Source: an uncultured Clostridia bacterium (lineage in GTDB: Bacteria; Bacillota; Clostridia; Oscillospirales; Acutalibacteraceae). From it: a stretch of 25,198 nt of DNA. The notes below the pieces were generated by a model. The model saw nothing but the letters and a program-made list of their open reading frames with translations, made no database searches and was not told the DNA's origin. How positions within the stretch are numbered: the first letter of the stretch is position 1; every line of letters starts with the position of its first letter. Where the stretch lies: positions 1 to 25,198 of the forward strand of contig CALEIS010000088.1 in assembly GCA_937877675.1 (NCBI GenBank), in the 5' to 3' direction. The translations under genes were made by a program, and so were the position numbers. Shown piece by piece: positions 1 to 7,759 of this stretch.

Positions 1-88
1 AAATTGGTTTGCTGATAAGTTCGTCAAGCTGTCTGTTAATCTGAGCAGCATCATGATAATGTGTAATTGCGAATCTTGTGTCTGCCAT
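1..88 (-). CDS. 5' end of an unrecognised protein (partial)
   Basis: Only the first 29 codons are in the window; the gene continues past the left edge. The ATG lies at 86-88 and is preceded by a strong GGAGG ribosome binding site (complement of 91-102). The N-terminus reads MADTRFAITHYHDAAQINRQ and continues LDELISKPI. It has no signal peptide or membrane segment, so a cytoplasmic protein is likely. I do not recognise the family from so short a piece. A consensus promoter lies about 70 bases upstream. Coding status is well supported by start, ribosome binding site and promoter; function is unknown. Confidence 0.75.
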   Translation of the reverse strand, partial: MADTRFAITHYHDAAQINRQLDELISKPI

Positions 89-156
89 AATTTTTCTCCT
101 CCATTTTTTAGAAGTAATTTTTATCTGGCCATAAGGACAGATTATGTTCACATACC

Positions 157-184
157 ATTATAACATTATTTTCCACACTGTCAA
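157..184 (-). promoter_or_regulatory. Sigma-A type promoter of the left-edge gene
   Basis: Reading the minus strand, TTGACA (179-184) is followed after 16 bases by TATAAT (157-162). Both hexamers match the housekeeping consensus exactly. It would give a leader of about 60 nucleotides in front of the gene starting at 88. Two copies of a 17-bp imperfect dyad lie just upstream at 214-230 and 254-270. Confidence 0.8.
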
Positions 185-213
185 CAATTTTTAGTAAAAT
201 ACTTTACATTAAA

Positions 214-394
214 TAGTTAAAAAATATCTAAATAGCCTAAAACAGGTAATTTGTAGTTAAAAAACATCTATTTATTATTTTTGAAAAGAAAAAATCGTCA
301 TTTTATTGATTGTAACAAGCAATAAAAACGACGATTTTATGTGGGTTATAGAGATTTTTAGGATTAAAACAATAAAATAGTTAAAAATTATCTA
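214..394. repeat. Three copies of a 17-bp imperfect dyad, TAGTTA-N5-TATCTA
   Basis: Copies lie at 214-230 (TAGTTAAAAAATATCTA), 254-270 (one base different) and 378-394 (one base different from the first). The first two starts are exactly 40 bp apart. Each copy has the half-inverted form TAGWTA / TAWCTA, with one mismatch in the middle copy, as expected of an operator for a dimeric regulator. The third copy overlaps the stop codon of the alcohol dehydrogenase. They could be operators for the left-edge gene or decayed copies of the 3' end of the dehydrogenase gene; AT-richness makes chance a real alternative. Confidence 0.4.
291..338 (-). terminator. Rho-independent terminator of the alcohol dehydrogenase gene
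   Basis: AAAATCGTC (291-299) pairs with GACGATTTT (330-338), and TTTTATTG (301-308) with CAATAAAA (320-327), leaving an 11-base loop. On the minus strand the junction gains a G-U pair and the stem runs into a T-rich tract (complement of 281-294). It lies 49 bases after the stop codon of the minus-strand gene ending at 388, which sets its orientation. Confidence 0.8.
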
Positions 395-1497
395 AATAAC
401 TTTTTAACAAGATTTCCTGCATCTTTATTATTGAAATCGGTAGGAGAATTTTTGAAATTTTTAAGTGTTTCCCAACGATTTACATACTCATTTATTCTTT
501 CTTCCGGAATGGAAATGTGTAAATCACATAATTCAAAAATAAGTTTTTCTACGGAGTTTTTATCGCTATTCATAGCAACCAAAACCTGCTTAAAAAGTGA
601 GGAGTTTGCTTTTTTACATTCATTCAGATACTGTGGAATAAAAACTGCACAAGCAATTCCGTGGGGTACACCATAATCTTCTGTGAGAGCATAACCCATT
701 CCGTGTGGGAATCCTGTACCACCTTTGTTAAGTGCAAAACCTGCATAGAGTGATGCAAAATAAAGAGTATCTCTTTCTTCCTGTGTAGGTAATTCCTTGG
801 TTTCATTCATTTTCACAAGAAGGGAATAAATCATTTTAATTGAAATCAAAGCAAATTGCTCTGTCAAGAAATCTGCTCGTTTTGTGAACATTGATTCAAT
901 AGCGTGTGCCAATGCATCAAGTGCAGTTGAAACAGTTGTTCTGAATGGAACGGAATATGTGTATTTAGCATCTGCAAGAGCAACTTTTGCATAATAATTT
1001 TTACCGCTTACACTCTGTTTGCGACCATCCTTGCGAGTGAGAACAGAAACACCTGAAACCTCACTACCTGTGCCAGATGTTGTACCAATTACAATAAGTG
1101 GCAAGGGTTCGTATTCAACTTTATCCGTATAAATACCATCATCAACGATTTGTGGATTGGTAGCATATACACAAACTGCCTTTGAAGCATCAAGAGGTGA
1201 GCCACCACCAATACCGATTACAAAATCTGCAGAGAATTCTCTTGCAACCTTACCACCTTCATAGCAGGTAGTAGTCAGTGGGTTTTCTGTAATCTTGTCA
1301 AAAATAGTGTATTCAATATTAAGTTCATCAAGTATTGCAATAACATCGTCCAAAGCACCCGACTTTTTCGCAGAAGATGCACCAGTCACAATAAGACATC
1401 TTTTTCCGAATTGAGAAAATACACTTTTGTTATTCTGTAAAACATTGTTTCCACCAATAATATTTACAGGCATATAAAAACTAAAATCATAGGTCAT
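388..1497 (-). CDS. Iron-containing alcohol dehydrogenase
   Basis: NAD(P)-dependent, metal-dependent (group III) alcohol dehydrogenase that interconverts an aldehyde and an alcohol, probably in fermentation; the substrate cannot be read from sequence. The protein of 369 residues is close to family length. The N-terminal dinucleotide-binding half has GGGSPLDASK at about 97-106. The C-terminal half carries the metal ligands: D194 and H198 in LDALAHAIE, H265 in GFPHG and H279 in GVPHG. I chose the ATG at 1497 because AAAGGGTGAG lies 7 bases before it; an upstream in-frame start at 1530 would add 11 residues and has no such site. It is monocistronic, with a promoter at 1521-1549 divergent from apbE and a terminator at 291-338. 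Fermentative redox balance is consistent with the adjacent Rnf operon, but a functional link is only inferred. Confidence 0.93.
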   Translation of the reverse strand: MTYDFSFYMPVNIIGGNNVLQNNKSVFSQFGKRCLIVTGASSAKKSGALDDVIAILDELNIEYTIFDKITENPLTTTCYEGGKVAREFSADFVIGIGGGSPLDASKAVCVYATNPQIVDDGIYTDKVEYEPLPLIVIGTTSGTGSEVSGVSVLTRKDGRKQSVSGKNYYAKVALADAKYTYSVPFRTTVSTALDALAHAIESMFTKRADFLTEQFALISIKMIYSLLVKMNETKELPTQEERDTLYFASLYAGFALNKGGTGFPHGMGYALTEDYGVPHGIACAVFIPQYLNECKKANSSLFKQVLVAMNSDKNSVEKLIFELCDLHISIPEERINEYVNRWETLKNFKNSPTDFNNKDAGNLVKKLFR

Positions 1498-1520
1498 AAA
1501 TCTCACCCTTTCTTGGGAAT

Positions 1521-1549
1521 ATTTTATCATCCCTAAACCTTTATTGCAA
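1521..1549 (-). promoter_or_regulatory. Promoter of the alcohol dehydrogenase gene
   Basis: On the minus strand TTGCAA (1544-1549) and TAAAAT (1521-1526) are separated by 17 bases. The -10 box lies 23 bases before the chosen ATG at 1497, leaving a very short leader that still includes the ribosome binding site. It is back to back with the apbE promoter. Confidence 0.6.
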
Positions 1550-1561
1550 TATATTTTCCTA

Positions 1562-1595
1562 TTGAAAAAAAGGTGAAAATATTGTAATATATAAT
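1562..1595 (+). promoter_or_regulatory. Probable promoter of the apbE-rnf operon
   Basis: TTGAAA (1562-1567) is followed after 17 bases by TAATAT (1585-1590); a perfect TATAAT overlaps at 1590-1595 but would need a 22-base spacer. The pair lies directly upstream of the first operon gene, and no other promoter-like sequence sits closer. The exact -10 box is uncertain. I see no clear operator. Confidence 0.5.
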
Positions 1596-1622
1596 AGTAT
1601 GTTGTAAAAAGGTGGTGGCAAG

Positions 1623-2639
1623 GTGAAAATCAAGAAATATATTATTCCAATCCTTGCTACTATATTGGTTGCTTCTATATTTTTCATATCACTTTTTGGT
1701 GGCAAGCCAAAGGAAGCAACTGTGAGTGGTTTTGCCATGGGTAGTCCTGTAAATATTACTGTTTATGATATTAAAAATGGTGAGGATTATTGCAATCAAG
1801 CTCTTGATAGAATCAAATATATTGATAACAATTTTCTTTCACATACAATTTCTAACTCTGCTGTTTACAAATTAAATAATGGTGAAATGGTGGAAAACAC
1901 TTGGTTTGCAGAGTATCTCAAAAAATGTGTTGAATTAGACCAAGCTTATAGTGGATTTACATTATTTAGTGGCGAATTTAAATCTTTATGGAAAATCGAA
2001 AATGGTGGATATGTGCCAAGTGATGATGAAATTGCACAGGTGCTTGAAAATCACAATGATTCTAAACTCATTTTTGATGATAAAAAAGTATCTTTGAATG
2101 GAAAAAATCTCGATTTAGGTGCTTTGGGAAAAGGTACTGCTTGTGACGAAGCAATCGGTGTTTTCAAGGAATTAGGTATAGAAAATGCCTTGGTTACAGT
2201 CGGTGGCACAGTTGGAATGATTGGCTCACCTGACGGTAAAAACAAGTTTAATGTTGGAATTCGTAATCCTTTTGGTAGTCAAAATGATTATTTTGCTGTT
2301 CTCAATGTGACGGATTGTTTTGTTTCAACATCAGGTGATTACGAAAAATATTTCGAGAAAGACGGAATAAGATATTCCCATATTTTTGATGCAAAAACTG
2401 CATCACCTGTCCAGAATGACCTTTCATCTGTAACAGTTGTGGCAAAGAATGGTATGATAAGCGATTTCCTTTCCACTCTTATTTATATTGAGGGTGTTGA
2501 AAATGGCTTTAAGATAGCAAAGGACTTTGATGCAGAAATAATTATCATTAAAAAGGATAAAACTGTTTTGGTTTCCAAAGGAATAAGTGAGAGTCTGACG
2601 GTTCAGGATAAGAATTTTTCAGTTTCGGTGATTGAATGA
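1623..2639 (+). CDS. apbE: FAD:protein FMN transferase (ApbE)
   Basis: Transfers FMN from FAD onto a threonine of target flavoproteins outside the membrane. Its targets here are most likely RnfD and RnfG, encoded downstream. The protein has 338 residues: a hydrophobic N-terminal anchor at about 6-25 with no lipobox cysteine, then the ApbE domain. Recognisable family segments are FAMGSPV (37-43), LDLGALGKGTACDEA (163-177), the GGT loop at 194-196, and VSTSGDYEKYF (234-244) leading into YSHIFDAKTASPV (251-263), the usual H-I-x-D-P-x-T-G-x-P region in slightly altered form. The start is GTG, with AAGGTGG 7 bases before it. It is the first gene of the Rnf operon and overlaps the next gene by ATGA. 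Confidence 0.93.
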   Translation: MKIKKYIIPILATILVASIFFISLFGGKPKEATVSGFAMGSPVNITVYDIKNGEDYCNQALDRIKYIDNNFLSHTISNSAVYKLNNGEMVENTWFAEYLKKCVELDQAYSGFTLFSGEFKSLWKIENGGYVPSDDEIAQVLENHNDSKLIFDDKKVSLNGKNLDLGALGKGTACDEAIGVFKELGIENALVTVGGTVGMIGSPDGKNKFNVGIRNPFGSQNDYFAVLNVTDCFVSTSGDYEKYFEKDGIRYSHIFDAKTASPVQNDLSSVTVVAKNGMISDFLSTLIYIEGVENGFKIAKDFDAEIIIIKKDKTVLVSKGISESLTVQDKNFSVSVIE

Positions 2640-2998
2640 AAAAATTATTTACTAAAAAGGATTTTATAATTATTTTTGTAATTCTCATAATTGGTGTTGT
2701 AGGATTTTTTATAGTTAATAATGCCGAAAAAGGAAATACAGTTGTGATAAAGTCCAATGGTAAAATTGTTGAAACAATATCACTTTCGGAAAATGGTTAT
2801 ACAACCGAGGTAAATGGTGTAGTTGTTTGTATAGAAAACGAAAAGGTCTTTGTTAAGGAGTCATCCTGCAAAGACAAGGTTTGTGTTAATAGTGGTGAAC
2901 TTTCAAAGGCTGGACAAAGTGCGATTTGTGCTCCCAATGGGGTTTCTGTTGAAATTAGTGGTAAGAGTGAAAACTTGCCCGATGCAATTACGGGGTGA
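2636..2998 (+). CDS. NusG domain II-containing protein of the Rnf cluster
   Basis: Small membrane-anchored protein of 120 residues: one transmembrane segment at about 9-27, then an extracytoplasmic NusG domain II-like beta fold. Three cysteines are arranged as in this family: C78 and C83 (SSCKDKVC) and C98 (GQSAICAPNG). Proteins of this type are regularly encoded beside the Gx transporter and Rnf genes in Clostridia. The biochemical role is not established; a part in redox or cofactor assembly of the Rnf complex is a guess from position. The start overlaps the apbE stop by 4 bases, which implies coupled translation. Confidence 0.85.
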   Translation: MKKLFTKKDFIIIFVILIIGVVGFFIVNNAEKGNTVVIKSNGKIVETISLSENGYTTEVNGVVVCIENEKVFVKESSCKDKVCVNSGELSKAGQSAICAPNGVSVEISGKSENLPDAITG

Positions 2999-3002
2999 GT
3001 GA

Positions 3003-3527
3003 ATGAGAAAAGATAAAATCAAACGAATAACTCTCACAGCACTATTGACTTCCCTTGCAGTTGTACTTTCCTTTGTGGAAAGTCTGTTACCAACAGCATA
3101 TTTTATGCCACCGGGAAGTAAATTGGGACTTTCAAATATTCCTGTAATGTTTTCGGCATCATCATTAAAGATTAGTGAAACATTGACCTTGGTTTTTGCA
3201 AAATCTGTATTTGTACTCATCACAAGAGGTGTTACTGCATTTTGTATGAGTCTTGCAGGTGGACTTTTAAGTGCATTATGTACTATGTTGATTTTCCGAA
3301 AGACAAAGAATTTCGGATTTTTGGGAATTGGAGTTTTGTCAGCGTTGTGCCATAATTTAGGTCAGTTGACAGTATCTTTTTTCATGGTAAAAACAAGTGC
3401 GATTATAGGTTATGCACCATTTTTACTGATAGCGTCTGTGGGAACAGGTATTTTAACAGGCATGATATTGCGTTTTGCAATGCCTTATTTCTCTAAATTG
3501 ATTACTCTGAAGGAGATGGGAAAATGA
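3003..3527 (+). CDS. Gx transporter family protein (Hpre_diP_synt_I family)
   Basis: Integral membrane protein of 174 residues with about five hydrophobic segments. The family was named for heptaprenyl diphosphate synthase component I, but this member looks like a small transporter resembling ECF S-components. Family-like stretches are SLLPTAYFMPPGSKLGLSNI (67-86 region of the gene product's first third) and the G/A-rich helices after it. The ATG at 3003 follows GGGGTGAGTGA. It overlaps rnfC by 4 bases. Flavin or thiamine-related uptake would fit an ApbE/Rnf operon that consumes FMN, but this is inference and the substrate is unknown. Confidence 0.8.
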   Translation: MRKDKIKRITLTALLTSLAVVLSFVESLLPTAYFMPPGSKLGLSNIPVMFSASSLKISETLTLVFAKSVFVLITRGVTAFCMSLAGGLLSALCTMLIFRKTKNFGFLGIGVLSALCHNLGQLTVSFFMVKTSAIIGYAPFLLIASVGTGILTGMILRFAMPYFSKLITLKEMGK

Positions 3528-4867
3528 AGCGAATAAAAGTAAAAGGACTGCTAAAAGCAGTTAAAAAAGGTCGTGGAGGAGTTAATATTGCTCACCATAA
3601 AAACACTGCAGAAATGCGTGTTGTGAGAATTCCTACACCACCATTTGTGCAAATTGCTATGACACAGGGTATAGGTGCACCTTGTGCCCCCGTTGTAAAA
3701 GTAGGGGATTATGTTAAGGTTGGTCAACTTATCGGTGATAGTGATGCTTATATCAGCGCACCAATTTATGCATCTGTTTCAGGTACAGTTACAGAGATTA
3801 AGGATATTAAACTTTCAACAGGTGTTACTACAAAGGCAGTTGTAATTGAAAGTGATGGACTTATGGCAGAAGAGGATTTCACACCACCAGTTGTGACAGA
3901 TGCAAAGAGTCTTGTTGCAGCCGTGCGTAAATCAGGTCTTGTAGGTCTTGGTGGTGCAGGTTTCCCTGCTCATGTTAAGCTTAACCTTCCACAAGAGGCA
4001 AAAATTGATACTCTTGTTATCAATGCTGCTGAATGTGAACCTTATATTACAGTTGACTATCGTGAATGTATTGAAAATAGCGAGAACATTATGTATGGCG
4101 TTGAGGCAGTAAGTAAATACCTCAACATTGACAATGTTGTAATCGCAGTTGAGGATAATAAACCTATTGCACTTCAGATTCTTAAAGAAATTGCAAACAG
4201 TACAAATAGCGATAAGGTTAAGGTTATGTCACTTAAATCACGTTATCCTCAGGGTGCAGAAAAAATGATTATTCAATCTGCAACAGGTAGAAAGATGCCT
4301 CCGGGAAAATTGCCATCTGACGTTGGTTGTGTGGTAATGAATGTTGCTAGTATCGCATTTGTTGGTCGTTTTGTTGCAACTGGTAAACCACTTGTAAGCC
4401 GTAGCATGACTATTGACGGCTCAGCAATTAAAAATCCTAAAAATGTTCGTGTCCCAATCGGCACAATGATGGATTACATAGTTGATTACTGTGGTGGTTT
4501 CGTAGAAGAGCCTGAAAAAATCGTTTGTGGTGGACCTATGATGGGTGCTGCAATTACAAATATCAATTATCCAATTCTTAAAGGAAATAACGCTCTTCTT
4601 GCTTTCAAGAAGGGAGATTTGAGCGTTAAAAAGGAAACAGATTGTATCCGTTGTGGTCGTTGTGCTGCAGCATGTCCATTGAATCTTGTTCCAACTAATA
4701 TTGAAAAGTTCACAAAAATTGGTGATATTGATAAACTTAAACACTCAGGAGCAATGGTATGTATGGAATGTGGTTCATGTGCATATTCTTGTCCTGCAGG
4801 TAAGCCTTTGGTACAGCATATGCGACTTGCAAAGGCAGCAATCAGAGAAAAGGAGGCAAAGAAATGA
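3524..4867 (+). CDS. rnfC: Rnf electron transport complex subunit C
   Basis: Peripheral subunit that binds FMN and NADH and passes electrons between NAD(H) and the membrane part of the ferredoxin:NAD+ oxidoreductase. The protein has 447 residues. An N-terminal lipoyl-like barrel (about 35-110) is followed by the glycine-rich nucleotide-binding segment GLVGLGGAGFPAHVKL (138-153) and NAAECEPY. The C-terminus has two 4Fe-4S motifs, CIRCGRCAAACP (374-385) and CMECGSCAYSCP (413-424). It overlaps the neighbours on both sides by ATGA-type junctions. The short form, without the long C-terminal repeats of some proteobacterial RnfC proteins, is usual in Clostridia. Confidence 0.96.
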   Translation: MKRIKVKGLLKAVKKGRGGVNIAHHKNTAEMRVVRIPTPPFVQIAMTQGIGAPCAPVVKVGDYVKVGQLIGDSDAYISAPIYASVSGTVTEIKDIKLSTGVTTKAVVIESDGLMAEEDFTPPVVTDAKSLVAAVRKSGLVGLGGAGFPAHVKLNLPQEAKIDTLVINAAECEPYITVDYRECIENSENIMYGVEAVSKYLNIDNVVIAVEDNKPIALQILKEIANSTNSDKVKVMSLKSRYPQGAEKMIIQSATGRKMPPGKLPSDVGCVVMNVASIAFVGRFVATGKPLVSRSMTIDGSAIKNPKNVRVPIGTMMDYIVDYCGGFVEEPEKIVCGGPMMGAAITNINYPILKGNNALLAFKKGDLSVKKETDCIRCGRCAAACPLNLVPTNIEKFTKIGDIDKLKHSGAMVCMECGSCAYSCPAGKPLVQHMRLAKAAIREKEAKK

Positions 4868-5877
4868 GTGAGATAACTAAAAAACTTGTTGTTAGTGCGT
4901 CACCGCACTTCCGTTCAAAGACAACAACCACATCAATTATGCTTGATGTTATAATCGCAATGCTTCCTGCTCTTGTGGCATCAGTAATTCTGTTTGGTAT
5001 CAATTCACTTATCCTTACTGTAATTTCAGTTGTTTCCTGTGTTGTTTTTGAATATCTTTCAAGAAAAGTTATGAAACGACACAATACAATAGGCGATTTA
5101 AGTGCCGTTGTAACAGGTATGCTTTTAGCATTTAACCTTCCATCAACAATGCCATATTGGATGGTTATTGTAGGTGCATTCTTTGCTATCGTAGTTGCAA
5201 AGCAATTCTTTGGTGGAATTGGTAATAACTTTGTTAATCCTGCTTTAATCGGACGAATTGTGCTTATGGCGTCATATCCATCTCAAATCGGCAATTTTGT
5301 TGCACCATTCTCTCATAAAGGTGGGGTTGATGCTGTGACAACAGCAACACCACTTGCACAGATGACAAATGTTTATTCAGCAGAAAATATCGGCACTGCA
5401 GTTGATGGTGCAGGACTTCCATCTCTTCTTAATATGTTCCTTGGTGTAAAAGGTGGATGCCTTGGTGAAGTTTGTATTGTTGCTTTGGTAGTGGGATTCC
5501 TTTATTTGGTAATCCGTAAAGTAATCTCACCTGTAATTCCACTTGTATATGTTGGTACTGTTGCTGTGGCAATGCTTATTGCAGGTAAGGGTGACTTGAG
5601 CTTTGTGGCATATCAGGTAATGGCAGGTGGACTTGTACTTGGCGCAGTATTTATGGCAACTGATTATACAACTTCTCCTGTTTCATTTAAAGGTAAGATT
5701 ATTTACGCAATTGGATGCGGAATTCTTACATCACTTATTCGTATCTTTGGTTCATTACCAGAAGGTGTTTCCTTCTCAATTATTATTATGAATATTCTTG
5801 TTCCTCATATCGAACATCTCACAACAGCAAGACCATTTGGTGAGATTAAGGAAAAGAAGAAAAAGAAGGAGGCTTGA
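4864..5877 (+). CDS. rnfD: Rnf electron transport complex subunit D
   Basis: Integral membrane subunit of 337 residues with about nine to ten transmembrane segments. It carries covalently bound FMN on an extracytoplasmic loop. The flavinylation motif is visible as DAVTTATPL (156-164), with T162 as the likely acceptor. Other family segments are GNNFVNPALIGR (120-131) and FMATDYTTSP near residue 260. The C-terminus ends in a lysine-rich cytoplasmic tail. ApbE from the head of the operon is the expected flavin transferase. Start ATG at 4864 overlaps the rnfC stop, with AGGAGG upstream. Confidence 0.96.
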   Translation: MSEITKKLVVSASPHFRSKTTTTSIMLDVIIAMLPALVASVILFGINSLILTVISVVSCVVFEYLSRKVMKRHNTIGDLSAVVTGMLLAFNLPSTMPYWMVIVGAFFAIVVAKQFFGGIGNNFVNPALIGRIVLMASYPSQIGNFVAPFSHKGGVDAVTTATPLAQMTNVYSAENIGTAVDGAGLPSLLNMFLGVKGGCLGEVCIVALVVGFLYLVIRKVISPVIPLVYVGTVAVAMLIAGKGDLSFVAYQVMAGGLVLGAVFMATDYTTSPVSFKGKIIYAIGCGILTSLIRIFGSLPEGVSFSIIIMNILVPHIEHLTTARPFGEIKEKKKKKEA

Positions 5878-5882
5878 GTTTT

Positions 5883-6449
5883 ATGAAGAAGTTTAATGCA
5901 AAAGAAATTCTTATACCAACAGTTTCCCTCTTTATCATCTGTTCAATTGTTACACTTTTGTTGGCGGTGACAAATTCCGTTACAGCGCCAAAGATTGCAG
6001 AATTACAGATTGAAACAGAAAATAAAACTAAAGCCGCAGTACTTTCTGAAGCAGCAAGTTTCTCGGAATCAAAAACAGTAGCTTACAATGGTTCAGAATA
6101 TACATATTACGAAGGCTATGACAATGATAAAAATATCGTAGGGTATGTATTTACAACATCTGCAAAGGGTTATGGTGGAGACATTATCACTATGGTTGGT
6201 GTTAAGGCTGACGGTACTGTTGCAGGAATGGACTTTCTCTCTATTTCAGAAACTGCAGGTCTTGGTATGAATGCAGATACAGATGATTTTAAAAATCAGT
6301 TTGTTGGTAAGAGTGGAGAAATTAGTGTTAATAAAAACACATCAAGTGATACTGAAATTCAAGCCCTTACAGGTGCAACAATTACATCAAAAGCAGTTAC
6401 AGAAGCAGTAAATACTGCATTGAAACTCTTTGAGGAGGTGAATGGCTAA
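5883..6449 (+). CDS. rnfG: Rnf electron transport complex subunit G
   Basis: Membrane-anchored extracytoplasmic flavoprotein of the Rnf complex, 188 residues. One transmembrane segment (about 11-31) is followed by an FMN-binding domain. The flavinylation motif TGATITS lies at 163-169, with T166 the expected acceptor for FMN delivered by ApbE. SETAGLG at 122-128 is also typical of the family. I chose ATG at 5883 because AAGGAGG (5866-5872) stands 10 bases before it; a TTG at 5874 touches that site and is too close. The end overlaps rnfE by one base. Confidence 0.95.
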   Translation: MKKFNAKEILIPTVSLFIICSIVTLLLAVTNSVTAPKIAELQIETENKTKAAVLSEAASFSESKTVAYNGSEYTYYEGYDNDKNIVGYVFTTSAKGYGGDIITMVGVKADGTVAGMDFLSISETAGLGMNADTDDFKNQFVGKSGEISVNKNTSSDTEIQALTGATITSKAVTEAVNTALKLFEEVNG

Positions 6450-7150
6450 TGGCAGAAAAACGTTCTATTGTAAAAGAATTTTCTAAAGGACTTGTTAAAG
6501 AAAATCCTGTTTTAAGACTTGTTCTTGGTACTTGCCCGACATTGGCTGTTTCAACTTCTGTTGAAAGTGCTCTCGGTATGGGTCTTGCAGCATCCGTTGT
6601 TCTTGTATGCTCAAATATTGTTATTTCTGCATTAAGAAAGGTCATTCCTTCAAAGGTTCGTATTCCTGCTTATGTTGTTATTATTGCAGGTTTCGTTACT
6701 TTGGTACAGATGCTTGTTAAGGCTTTCTTGCCACAGATTGACGAGATGTTAGGTGTTTATCTTCCGCTTATCGTTGTTAACTGTATTATTTTAGGTCGAG
6801 CAGAAGCATTTGCAAGTAAGAATTCAGTGGTTTATTCTGCTGTTGATGGCTTGGGTATGGGTGTTGGATTTACTGCGGCACTTTTACTTATGGGTGGTAT
6901 CCGTGAACTCATTGGTGCAGGTTCAATCGCAGGATTTACAGTGCTTCCTGAAGCAATTCCTCCAATGACGATTTTCGTGTTGGCTCCTGGTGGATTCTTC
7001 GTGTTCGGTATTTTGATTGCTCTTGCAAACAAGGTTGCAGAGAGCAAAGGTAAACCAAAGGCAGAGCTCAAAGGCTGTTCTGCTTGTCCAATGGCTTCTT
7101 CTTGTACATTGGTAGGCTCAAATGATGCTTGTAAGGAGGAAACAAAATGA
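6449..7150 (+). CDS. rnfE: Rnf electron transport complex subunit E
   Basis: Integral membrane subunit, homologous to RnfA and packed against it in inverted topology. In Rnf/NQR structures this pair holds an iron-sulfur cluster between conserved cysteines. Here those are C29 in GTCPTLAVS and C112 in VNCIILGRAEAF. The protein has 233 residues with six membrane segments to about 200. The last 26 residues form a soluble tail with four cysteines (C210, C213, C219, C228), beyond the minimal subunit. GAGGAGGTG upstream positions the ATG at 6449. It overlaps rnfA by 4 bases. Confidence 0.95.
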   Translation: MAEKRSIVKEFSKGLVKENPVLRLVLGTCPTLAVSTSVESALGMGLAASVVLVCSNIVISALRKVIPSKVRIPAYVVIIAGFVTLVQMLVKAFLPQIDEMLGVYLPLIVVNCIILGRAEAFASKNSVVYSAVDGLGMGVGFTAALLLMGGIRELIGAGSIAGFTVLPEAIPPMTIFVLAPGGFFVFGILIALANKVAESKGKPKAELKGCSACPMASSCTLVGSNDACKEETK

Positions 7151-7746
7151 CTGATATGATTAAAGTATTTTTAACAATTCTCCTTACAGGAATTTTAACA
7201 GATAACTACATCCTTTCAAAATTCTTAGGTATCTGCCCATTCCTTGGTGTTTCTAAAAAGGTTAATACTGCAGTAGGTATGAGTGCAGCGGTTATCTTCG
7301 TTATGGTACTTGCAACTGCGGTGACATTCCCTATAAATACTGTGCTTGTAAAGAATGATTTGGAATATTTACAGACAATTGTGTTCATCCTTGTAATTGC
7401 AGCCCTTGTTCAGCTTGTTGAGATTATTCTTAAAAAGTATATGGTTGCACTTTACAACTCTTTGGGAATTTATCTTCCACTTATTACAACTAACTGTGCC
7501 GTATTGGGTGTAGTTCTTCTTAATATCGAAAAGAATTATACTTTTGCACAATCAATTGTTTCTTCACTCGGTGCAGGTTTAGGCTTTATGGTTGCAATGA
7601 TTATGTTTGCAGGTGTTCGTGAAAGACTTGAGGGTGCTGACATTCCTAAGAGTTTACAGGGTCTGCCAATCACCCTTGTTTCAGCATCTCTTGTGGCTAT
7701 GTCTTTCTTAGGCTTCACAGGACTTGTAGAAGGTATTTTCGGTTAA
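7147..7746 (+). CDS. rnfA: Rnf electron transport complex subunit A
   Basis: Integral membrane subunit of 199 residues with six transmembrane segments. It pairs with RnfE to form the electron path and part of the ion channel. The conserved cysteines are C30 in GICPFLGVS and C117 in TNCAVLG; the GVRERLEG loop near 155 is also typical. The ATG at 7147 overlaps the end of rnfE, with AAGGAGG directly upstream. Slightly longer than the roughly 190-residue proteobacterial form. Confidence 0.96.
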   Translation: MTDMIKVFLTILLTGILTDNYILSKFLGICPFLGVSKKVNTAVGMSAAVIFVMVLATAVTFPINTVLVKNDLEYLQTIVFILVIAALVQLVEIILKKYMVALYNSLGIYLPLITTNCAVLGVVLLNIEKNYTFAQSIVSSLGAGLGFMVAMIMFAGVRERLEGADIPKSLQGLPITLVSASLVAMSFLGFTGLVEGIFG

Positions 7747-7759
7747 GGAGGGGAATAAG

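Noticed and set aside
1498..1530. Longer start of the alcohol dehydrogenase at 1530
   Set aside because: The extension would overlap the promoter and ribosome binding site of the ATG at 1497 and has no site of its own.
1623..1710. ApbE as a lipoprotein
   Set aside because: The hydrophobic N-terminus has no lipobox cysteine, so a plain membrane anchor or signal peptide is more likely.
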